Origin: Lachnospiraceae bacterium UBA1755
Lineage (GTDB): Bacteria; Bacillota; Clostridia; Lachnospirales; Lachnospiraceae
Assembly: GCA_002314805.1 (NCBI GenBank)
Contig: DCHJ01000059.1
Span: 1-18,687 of the forward strand
Direction of reading: 5' to 3'
Length of the DNA: 18,687 nt
Positions within the stretch are counted from its first letter, which is position 1, and every line of letters begins with the position of its first letter. A program made the position numbers and the translations under genes. The notes below the pieces were generated by a model. It was given only the letters and a program-made list of their open reading frames with translations. It did not search any database and was not told the DNA's origin. Positions 7,678 through 14,469 of the stretch are shown piece after piece.

Positions 7678-8748
7678 TCAGTTTCCTCCTTTCAGCTTCT
7701 TGTCAGCTTCTGCAATTGCGTCATATACCTGTTCAGGCATCGGGATCATACCGCCTGCCCTGAAGCAGAGTGATACGGGAGCCTTGCCGTCTACTGCAAG
7801 CTTCACATCCTCGATCATCTGTCCCATTGAGAGCTCTACGCTGATGAACTGCTTAGCGTGCTCAGCTGCCTTTGCAACGATCTTCTCAGGATACGGCCAG
7901 AGTGTGATCGGTCTTATGAGTCCGGCCTTGATGCCGTTCTTCCTTGCCGCGATGACTGCGTTCTTTGAAACTCTTGCTGCTATACCGAAAGCAACGATTA
8001 CGATGTCGGCATCTTCAACCATGAATTCCTCAGCCATTGTCTCAGTCTCTTTTATCTTTTCGTACTTTTCGTATCTTTCAATATTCTTCTGTTCAAGTAC
8101 GTCAGGTAAAAGATAAAGAGAATTGACGATATTGTGCTTTCTTTCCATCTTTGTACCTGTGGTTGCCCATGGCTTTGCTACAGGCTCGCCCGGTACAAAG
8201 TCAAAGCTTACAGGCTCCATCATCTGGCCTGTGGTACCGTCTGCAAGTATCATGCAGGTCATGCGGTATCTGTCTGCCAGATCAAATGCCTTAACTGTAA
8301 GCTCTGCCATCTCCTGTACCGATGCCGGAGCAAGTACAAGCATATGATAGTCACCGTGACCGCCGCCCCTTGTAGCCTGGAAATAATCAGACTGGCTTGG
8401 CTGGATTCCGCCGAGTCCCGGACCGCCGCGCTGTGCATTGACTATTACCGCAGGAAGGTCTGCGCCTGCCAGATATGAAAGTCCTTCGCTCTTAAGTGAG
8501 ATGCCCGGGCTTGATGAAGATGTCATGACCCTCATCCCTGCTGATGAACATCCGTATACCATGTTGATCGCAGCGATCTCGCTTTCAGCCTGAAGGAAAA
8601 GTCCTCCGATCTTAGGCATCCTTTTTGCCATATATGCTGCGATTTCTGTCTGAGGTGTTATCGGATAACCGAAGTAGTGACGGCAGCCTGCCTGGATAGC
8701 AGCCTCGGCTATAGCCTCATTGCCCTTCATTAAAACTTTTTCTCCCAT
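7678..8748 (-). CDS. vorB: 2-oxoacid:ferredoxin oxidoreductase, alpha subunit (VorB-like)
   Basis: The 356-residue alpha subunit matches proteins annotated as 3-methyl-2-oxobutanoate dehydrogenase subunit VorB. Signatures include VLMKGNEAIAEAAI at the N-terminus, HYFGYPITPQTEI, SSSSPGISLKSEGLSYLAGADLP and RGGPGLGGIQPSQSDY. The frame is open from a GTG at 8760 that overlaps the ferredoxin stop. The ATG at 8748 is preferred because GAGG lies 6 bases before it and the product then begins MGEKVLMKGNEA, as expected for the family. The reaction would be 2-oxoisovalerate (and analogues) + CoA + oxidised ferredoxin to branched acyl-CoA + CO2 + reduced ferredoxin, or the reverse. The branched-chain substrate rests on family naming plus context. 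Confidence 0.92.
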   Translation of the reverse strand: MGEKVLMKGNEAIAEAAIQAGCRHYFGYPITPQTEIAAYMAKRMPKIGGLFLQAESEIAAINMVYGCSSAGMRVMTSSSSPGISLKSEGLSYLAGADLPAVIVNAQRGGPGLGGIQPSQSDYFQATRGGGHGDYHMLVLAPASVQEMAELTVKAFDLADRYRMTCMILADGTTGQMMEPVSFDFVPGEPVAKPWATTGTKMERKHNIVNSLYLLPDVLEQKNIERYEKYEKIKETETMAEEFMVEDADIVIVAFGIAARVSKNAVIAARKNGIKAGLIRPITLWPYPEKIVAKAAEHAKQFISVELSMGQMIEDVKLAVDGKAPVSLCFRAGGMIPMPEQVYDAIAEADKKLKGGN

Positions 8749-8756
8749 GTTCCACC

Positions 8757-8963
8757 TCACCTTTCTACTGTGATTACACAGTCAGGACACATGATCGCGC
8801 ATGATGCGCATCCCACACACTCATCCTGATTTGTAATTTCTGCCGGGTGATGCCCCTTCTTGTTGATTTTTTCCTTAGATAGCTGTAACAGTCCCTTGGG
8901 ACAGGCATCGACACAAAGGCCGCAGCCCTTACAGGTATCAGTTGCGAAAGTAACTTTTGCCAT
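8757..8963 (-). CDS. 2-oxoacid:ferredoxin oxidoreductase, delta subunit (2x[4Fe-4S] ferredoxin)
   Basis: A 68-residue ferredoxin-type polypeptide with two CxxCxxCxxxCP motifs: C11, C14, C17, C21 and C49, C52, C55, C59. Each would hold one [4Fe-4S] cluster, passing electrons between the TPP subunit and soluble ferredoxin. AGGAGG precedes the ATG. It sits 13 bases after the P-loop ATPase gene, and its stop region carries the ribosome binding site of the alpha subunit. The extra Cys62 after the second motif is a small oddity. Confidence 0.94.
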   Translation of the reverse strand: MAKVTFATDTCKGCGLCVDACPKGLLQLSKEKINKKGHHPAEITNQDECVGCASCAIMCPDCVITVER

Positions 8964-8976
8964 CTCTTCCCTCCTA

Positions 8977-9639
8977 TCAAATCGGTCTTTTCTGGAGCTT
9001 CATCGGAAACAGGTTTTCAATTTTTCCCTTTAGCTCATCCAAGAGTGATTCTTGCACTGCCGTGGCTGCAAGCGGTATGCCTGCAGCCTCTGCTACTTCC
9101 CGCGCGTAATCCATGGAAGCAAGTACATCTTCTGCCTTCGTATCCGCAGCCAGATTGGATCCGTTGATTACTCCGGTAAAACTTAATCTCGAGGCTTCCT
9201 CGATCTCCTTTTTGACCTGCAGCGTGGATGCTGCATCTCTTGTCAGCGGACGGTAGCAGTTAACGACAAGATACATATCGTAATCGTTTTCATCTGCTAT
9301 GGCTTTTGACAATCTTCCCAATGCCACTGCACCCACGTCATCTCCTCCCACATCTACCACTGCGTGAAAAGATCTGTCATCGATGATCGCATACATTTCC
9401 TGCGGAAGCGCAGGAGCATCGAGATTGGTATTCGCAAAGGCTGAACTGATAAGTCTGATTCCCGCCTTTTCAAAATCTTCGTTGCTGTCCTTTGTCCTGA
9501 AATATGGATTCACTATATCCAGGTCTGCTATCAATACTCTGTCTGCCTGATGCTTCAGGTCAAGTGCCATATTGACTGCTATGTTGGTCTTGCCGCTCCC
9601 ATAATGTCCGCAGAGCAGCGTTACTCTTTTATAATTCAT
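8977..9639 (-). CDS. P-loop ATPase (MinD/ParA/CobQ-like) of the oxidoreductase cluster
   Basis: A 220-residue P-loop NTPase. The Walker A motif is GHYGSGKT (11-18). VLIADLDIVNPYFRTKD (about 35-51) and AVVDVGGDDVGA (about 93-104) resemble switch and Walker B segments of deviant-type MinD/ParA/CobQ ATPases. The gene starts 11 bp inside the end of the acyl-CoA synthetase gene and is followed after 13 bases by the ferredoxin subunit gene, so it is part of the same translation-coupled unit. Members of this superfamily insert metals or clusters, position complexes or use ATP in cofactor chemistry. A maturation or activation role for the oxidoreductase would fit the location, but that is inference. 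Confidence 0.8.
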   Translation of the reverse strand: MNYKRVTLLCGHYGSGKTNIAVNMALDLKHQADRVLIADLDIVNPYFRTKDSNEDFEKAGIRLISSAFANTNLDAPALPQEMYAIIDDRSFHAVVDVGGDDVGAVALGRLSKAIADENDYDMYLVVNCYRPLTRDAASTLQVKKEIEEASRLSFTGVINGSNLAADTKAEDVLASMDYAREVAEAAGIPLAATAVQESLLDELKGKIENLFPMKLQKRPI

Positions 9640-11917
9640 GTCTTATGATCTTTCCGCTTGTAGTCTTGGGGAGTGAATCCCTGAAAACTACCATTCTCGG
9701 ATACTTATAAGGTGCCGTATGCTTCTTTACATAGTCCTGGATCTCCGCAACAAGTTCATCGTTTCCTTCCTTGCCGTTGACCAGCACTATGCTTGCCTTG
9801 ACTATCTGACCGCGGACCGGGTCAGGTGCGGCACTTACGCCGCATTCAAGCACATATGGCAGCTCCATGATAACTGATTCGATCTCGAACGGTCCGATGC
9901 GGTATCCGGAAGATTTGATAACATCATCCTTTCTTCCTACATACCAGTAGAAACCATCCTCATCCATCCATGCCAGATCTCCTGTATGATACCATCCGCC
10001 GCACCAGGTATTTCTGGTAGCTTCATCATTGTTATAGTAGCATACCGAAAGTCCGCACGGCATTCCCTTGCTGATATCTACGCATATCTCTCCGGTCTCA
10101 CCTGTAGGTACAGGCCTGCCGTCGGAATCCAGGATGGATATGTTGTAAATCGGTACAGGTCTGCCCATGGAACCCACCTTGTGAGGTGCACCTATCATGT
10201 TTCCGATAAGCATCGTTGACTCCGACTGTCCGAAGCCTTCCATGATCCTGAGGCCTGTTGCCTTTTCAAACTGTCTGTATACCTCCGGATTGAGTGCCTC
10301 ACCTGCTGTCGTCATATGTTTCACAGATGAGAAATCATACTGTGATATATCCTGCTTGATCATCATCCTCAGCATCGTAGGCGGTGCACAGAATGTGGTG
10401 ATGTGATACTTGGCAAACATCGGCAGTATCTTCGATGCATCGAATCTGTCAAAGTCGTATACAAAGGTTGCTGCCTCAGCAAGCCACTGTCCGTAAAGCT
10501 TGCCCCACATTGCCTTTGCCCAGCCTGTATCCGATATGGTTAGATGCAGTCCGTCCGGGTCCACTGTATGCCAGTACTTTGCAGTATGGAAATGTCCCAG
10601 CGGATACTTGTAATTGTGAGCGGCGATCTTTGGATATCCTGATGTACCTGATGTAAAGAACATCAGCATGAGGTCGTCTCCGCCCGGTGAGCTCTCGGTC
10701 CTCTTGAAATGTGTACTGAAGAGCTGATACTCTTCATTAAAGTCTCTCCAGCCTTCTCTCGTGCCGTTGACTATCAGCTTATTCTTAAGTCCGTCGTAGC
10801 TCTTCTCTGCTTCCTCAACCTGCTGAGCAGTATCTCCGTCTGCCGTACAGATGACAGTCGTGATACCCGCTGCCTTGAAGCGATATGAAAAATCGTGATC
10901 AAGCAGCTGGTTTGTCGCCGGAATCGCGATGGCTCCGAGTTTGTTGAGTCCCAGCATAGCGAACCAGAACTGATAATGTCTCTTGAGCACCAGCATTACC
11001 CTGTCGTCCTTCTGGATACCCAGTGACTTGAAATAATTGGCACATCTTGCGGATTCTTTCTTCATGTCCTGGAAAGTGAACTTTCTTTCTTCCAGATCCT
11101 TTGATATCCACATCATTGCCAGCTTGTCCGGATCTTTCCTCGCCATCTCGTCCACAAGGTCGAAAGCGAAGTTGAACTTCTTTGTATTCTTGAAGGAAAT
11201 GGCAGTGGGCGTACCGTTATCATTCTCGGTCACATCAATATAATTGTGCCAGATCCTCTCCCTCGTATCCTTTACAACTGTCCTCTTCTCCTGAATAATC
11301 GGAGTATTGGAGAGTTCAGGTATGGGCTTTCCTTCCGGATTAAGCACGATAGCATAAAAGATACAGTCTCTTCCGTCAACCGCGATCATACCGTGAGGCG
11401 TACCGGAATTGTAATAGATACTGTCGCCTTCCCTTAGCACTTCGGTATGGCTGCCTATCTGGATCTTCATTGCGCCTTCGATGATTATGTCGCATTCCTG
11501 ACCCTCATGCGTGGTAAGGTCTATAGGTCTGGACTGAGCCTCTTCATCATAAATGCTTCTTACATAAAGCGGCTCCGCGATCCTGTTTCTGAAGGAATAG
11601 GCCAGGTTATAGTAGGTCATGCCGTGCGCCTGTGATACCTTCTGCCCGTTGCCGAAGCGTGTGAGCGTATAGGATTTAAGCGTCGGGCTGTAGCCCTCAA
11701 TGATATCCGTAACATTGACACCCAGTGCATTGGCACAGCGGTAAATAAATGTAAAATTAAGATCCCGGTTGCCTGATTCACATTCCAGATACTCTTCCGG
11801 TGTCGTTCCGGATTTCTCTGCTATCTCCTCAACCGATATTCCCTCAAGATCCCTCAAGGTACGTATTCGGGCAGCCATTTCTTTGATCTGGTAATCCAGT
11901 CCAGCAAACTCTGACAT
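9629..11917 (-). CDS. HTH-cupin-acyl-CoA synthetase fusion, copy 2
   Basis: A 762-residue three-part protein. Residues 11-75 form an XRE-type helix-turn-helix. Residues 125-192 form a cupin domain, with THEGQECDIIIEG and GDSIYYNSGTPHG resembling the two cupin motifs. Residues 250-762 form a complete AMP-forming acyl-CoA synthetase: TSGTSGYPK (422-430), YHTGD (643-647), GRKDDVIKSSGYRIGP (661-676) and the catalytic Lys756 in TTSGKIIR. The synthetase part resembles medium/short-chain (MACS/ACSM-type) enzymes, including the ISDTGWAKAMWGKLYGQW segment. AGGAGG lies 6 bases before the ATG at 11917; the open frame to 11962 is ignored. It probably activates a short, possibly branched, carboxylic acid. 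The HTH and cupin suggest DNA binding and ligand sensing in the same chain. Confidence 0.9.
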   Translation of the reverse strand: MSEFAGLDYQIKEMAARIRTLRDLEGISVEEIAEKSGTTPEEYLECESGNRDLNFTFIYRCANALGVNVTDIIEGYSPTLKSYTLTRFGNGQKVSQAHGMTYYNLAYSFRNRIAEPLYVRSIYDEEAQSRPIDLTTHEGQECDIIIEGAMKIQIGSHTEVLREGDSIYYNSGTPHGMIAVDGRDCIFYAIVLNPEGKPIPELSNTPIIQEKRTVVKDTRERIWHNYIDVTENDNGTPTAISFKNTKKFNFAFDLVDEMARKDPDKLAMMWISKDLEERKFTFQDMKKESARCANYFKSLGIQKDDRVMLVLKRHYQFWFAMLGLNKLGAIAIPATNQLLDHDFSYRFKAAGITTVICTADGDTAQQVEEAEKSYDGLKNKLIVNGTREGWRDFNEEYQLFSTHFKRTESSPGGDDLMLMFFTSGTSGYPKIAAHNYKYPLGHFHTAKYWHTVDPDGLHLTISDTGWAKAMWGKLYGQWLAEAATFVYDFDRFDASKILPMFAKYHITTFCAPPTMLRMMIKQDISQYDFSSVKHMTTAGEALNPEVYRQFEKATGLRIMEGFGQSESTMLIGNMIGAPHKVGSMGRPVPIYNISILDSDGRPVPTGETGEICVDISKGMPCGLSVCYYNNDEATRNTWCGGWYHTGDLAWMDEDGFYWYVGRKDDVIKSSGYRIGPFEIESVIMELPYVLECGVSAAPDPVRGQIVKASIVLVNGKEGNDELVAEIQDYVKKHTAPYKYPRMVVFRDSLPKTTSGKIIRHEL

Positions 11918-11992
11918 ATTTCCTCCTGTCGATACTTGATGTACTAATATTTCATCCTGCAAATAACTACACCGGAGCAGGTCCCATCTTTT

Positions 11993-12018
11993 CGCTATGC
12001 CAGTGCTTATCCATAGCG
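11993..12018 (-). promoter_or_regulatory. Dyad symmetry in the 5' region of the second HTH-cupin synthetase gene
   Basis: A perfect 7-bp inverted repeat, CGCTATG/CATAGCG, with a 12-base loop. It is not followed by a U-tract on either strand, so it is not a terminator. It lies 76-101 bases before the start codon in a 281-bp gap (11918-12198) and adjoins the 12-bp sequence GTACACCGGTAC (12020-12031, minus strand). An operator for an HTH protein or an mRNA leader hairpin would fit. Confidence 0.4.
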
Positions 12019-12024
12019 TGTACC

Positions 12025-12048
12025 GGTGTACTTAATTAAAAGACACTG
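12025..12048 (-). promoter_or_regulatory. 24-bp shared element, copy 2 (108 bp upstream of the second HTH-cupin synthetase)
   Basis: Partner of 6331-6354: 21 of 24 identical with core ATTAAAAGACACTG on the plus strand. It lies in the only sizeable gap inside the operon, together with the inverted repeat at 11993-12018 and a separate CTGATG/CATCAG dyad near 12100. The conserved spacing to the two start codons (100 and 108 bases) favours a shared cis-element. No convincing -35/-10 pair was identified in it. Confidence 0.5.
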
Positions 12049-12198
12049 TACTAATGACGTCAGCTCTGTGGCTTTAGTCCCGTCTGATGCAGCATCAGGT
12101 TCTGTGTAATCTGTCTCTCCCTGCAAGGCGTTACGTCCTGAATCGCCTGTCCCGTTTGACGAAATATTCAGCCATAAGCCTCATGCCACACCTGAAGC

Positions 12199-14469
12199 CT
12201 ACAGCAGTGACCTCTGTATCTTACCGTTGACTGTCTTAGGCAGTGTATCACAGAATACAACTATTCTAGGATACTTATATGGTGCTGTGTTCTTCTTTAC
12301 ATAATCCTGAATTTCCTTTGCAAGCTCGTCCGTACCTGTGACACCCTTTGTAAGTACAATGCTCGCCTTTACAACCTGTCCTCTTACCGGATCCGGTGCA
12401 GCGCTCACTCCGCACTCCAGTACGTACGGAAGCTCCATGATAACTGACTCGATCTCAAATGGTCCGATACGGTAGCCTGAAGATTTGATGACATCGTCCT
12501 TTCTTCCCACATACCAGAAGAAGCCGTCCTCGTCTCTCCATGCAAGGTCTCCTGTATGATAATATCCGTCATGCCATGCAGCCTCGGTTGCTTCCTCATC
12601 ATTGAAGTAGCCCTTGAACAGGCCGCATGGTACCTTTTCGCTTGTCCTGACAACGATCTCTCCCGGTTCACCTGTATCAGCCTCCTTGCCTTCCTTATCG
12701 ATGAGCTCAATATCATAAAGCGGAGTGGGCTTGCCCATGGAACCGATCTTATGTGTGCCTCCGAGAAGATTGCCGATCGCAAGAGTAAGCTCTGTCTGCC
12801 CGAAGCCTTCCATGATCTGAAGACCTGTTGCTTTCTCAAACTGTCTGTATACCTCGGGATTGAGAGCCTCTCCTGCAGTCGTCATATGTACTACAGATGA
12901 AAGATCGTATTTGCTTATATCCTCCTTGACCATCATGCGCAGCATGGTAGGCGGTGCGCAGAATGTAGTTATCCTGTATTTCGCAAACATCGGAAGGATG
13001 TCCGCCGCGTCAAATCTGTCGAAGTCATATGTGAATACTGCGCCTTCACATAACCACTGTCCGTAGAGCTTGCCCCAGAGAGCTTTGCCCCATCCTGTAT
13101 CCGATATGGTGAAGTGCAGTCCCTTGCTGCTGACTCCATGCCAGTACTTGGCCGTGATGTAGTGACCGAGTGCATACTTGTACGAATGCTCTGCCACCTT
13201 GGGATATCCGGATGTGCCCGATGTGAAGAACATGATCATTGTGTCATTGCCGCACGGAGACGTCTCAGTCCTGTAGAAATGAGCGCTGTACATGTCAAAT
13301 TCCTCATCGAAGCAGTGCCAGCCGTCTCTGTTTTCGCCCACAAGGATCTTTGTCTGAAGTGTAGGGCACTCTGCCTCAACTGCTTCTACGCACTCAGGAA
13401 CATTATCCCTTGCTGTGGCGATGATTGCCTTTACGCCTGCTGCATTGAACCTGTATTTGAAGTCGTGCGCCTGCAGCTGGCTGGTTGCCGGAATTGCTAC
13501 TGCACCAAGCTTATGAAGTCCGAGGATCGCGAACCAGAACTGATAATGGCGCTTAAGCACTACAAGTACCTTATCTCCCTCCGAGATACCCAGTGCCTTG
13601 AAATAATTGGCTGCCTGGTTGGATGCCCTCTTCATATCCCTGAAGGTAAATCTGCGCTCGTTTTTATTCCTGTCCAGATGTATCATTGCGAGCTTATCAG
13701 GTTCTCTCGCTGCGATCTCATCTACGATATCAAAAGCAAAGTTGAACCGGTCTTCATTGACAAATTCAATGGACTTCAGTGCCCCCTTCTCATCCTCTTC
13801 TGTCTTGATAAATTCCGAGCAGATAAGCTTCTTCTTAGAAGTCTTTGAAGGTATCAGCGTATTTCTTATTGCCGTCTCCTTGATCTCCTGTCCGGGGAAC
13901 ACGACTGCAAGGAAAGTACAGTCCCTGCCGTCAACTGCGATCATGCCGTGTGGAGTCGATGAATTGTAGAGAATGCTGTCGCCTTCACTTAAGTACTCTG
14001 TCCTGTCACCGACCACGATCTTAAGTCTTCCGCTCAGTACATAGTCAAACTCCTGACCGCTGTGGGTCGTGGTATGCACCGGCTTATCCTGAAGCTCCTC
14101 ACGGTACTCATAGGTAACGTAGTAGGGCTCTGCCAGCTTCTTATTGAACATGGGTGCCAGATTCTGGATCTCGATACCATCCTCCTTTGCCGTCTCCTGA
14201 CCCTGCCCCTTACGGGTCACTGTATAGGAGCTGAGTCTGGCACTGTGTCCCTCCAGGATATCGCTCATACCGATATTAAAGGCAAGTGAGCATTTATAAA
14301 TAAATGTGAACGGGAAATCCAGTTCTCCTGCCTCATACCTGCAGTAATCTTCTACACTGACCTGAGCTTTTTCAGCCATCTCCTCCACGCTGTATCCGGA
14401 GATCTCTCTCATCTCCCTGATACGCCGGGCTATCTCAAATAGGTTGCCTGAATCTTCGACGTGTGACAT
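12199..14469 (-). CDS. HTH-cupin-acyl-CoA synthetase fusion, copy 1
   Basis: A 756-residue paralogue of the neighbouring fusion, with the same order of parts: XRE-type HTH at about residues 11-75, cupin at about 120-192 (TTHSGQEFDYVLSG and GDSILYNSSTPHG), then an AMP-forming acyl-CoA synthetase with TSGTSGYPK (416-424), YHTGD, and Lys750 in VNGKIQR. From GRKDDVIKSSGY to APDPVRGQ the two proteins are identical over about 40 residues, whereas the DNA differs at many third positions, so this is an established pair under constraint. The HTH, the linker and the start of the synthetase differ more, suggesting different ligands or substrates. The ATG overlaps the previous gene's TAA by one base (TAATG), with GGAGG 11 bases upstream. 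Confidence 0.9.
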   Translation of the reverse strand: MSHVEDSGNLFEIARRIREMREISGYSVEEMAEKAQVSVEDYCRYEAGELDFPFTFIYKCSLAFNIGMSDILEGHSARLSSYTVTRKGQGQETAKEDGIEIQNLAPMFNKKLAEPYYVTYEYREELQDKPVHTTTHSGQEFDYVLSGRLKIVVGDRTEYLSEGDSILYNSSTPHGMIAVDGRDCTFLAVVFPGQEIKETAIRNTLIPSKTSKKKLICSEFIKTEEDEKGALKSIEFVNEDRFNFAFDIVDEIAAREPDKLAMIHLDRNKNERRFTFRDMKRASNQAANYFKALGISEGDKVLVVLKRHYQFWFAILGLHKLGAVAIPATSQLQAHDFKYRFNAAGVKAIIATARDNVPECVEAVEAECPTLQTKILVGENRDGWHCFDEEFDMYSAHFYRTETSPCGNDTMIMFFTSGTSGYPKVAEHSYKYALGHYITAKYWHGVSSKGLHFTISDTGWGKALWGKLYGQWLCEGAVFTYDFDRFDAADILPMFAKYRITTFCAPPTMLRMMVKEDISKYDLSSVVHMTTAGEALNPEVYRQFEKATGLQIMEGFGQTELTLAIGNLLGGTHKIGSMGKPTPLYDIELIDKEGKEADTGEPGEIVVRTSEKVPCGLFKGYFNDEEATEAAWHDGYYHTGDLAWRDEDGFFWYVGRKDDVIKSSGYRIGPFEIESVIMELPYVLECGVSAAPDPVRGQVVKASIVLTKGVTGTDELAKEIQDYVKKNTAPYKYPRIVVFCDTLPKTVNGKIQRSLL

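Noticed and set aside
8757..8760. GTG start for the alpha subunit overlapping the ferredoxin stop
   Set aside because: Only a weak purine run precedes it. The ATG at 8748 has a properly spaced GAGG and gives the expected N-terminus for the family.
12097..12111. CTGATG/CATCAG hairpin as a terminator after the first HTH-cupin synthetase
   Set aside because: The loop is three bases and no U-tract follows on either strand.
12039..12195. Stop-free frame after the first HTH-cupin synthetase, in the same frame as that gene
   Set aside because: It lacks a start codon and ribosome binding site and is preceded by the TAG and a TGA. It could be decayed 3' coding sequence, but nothing supports expression.
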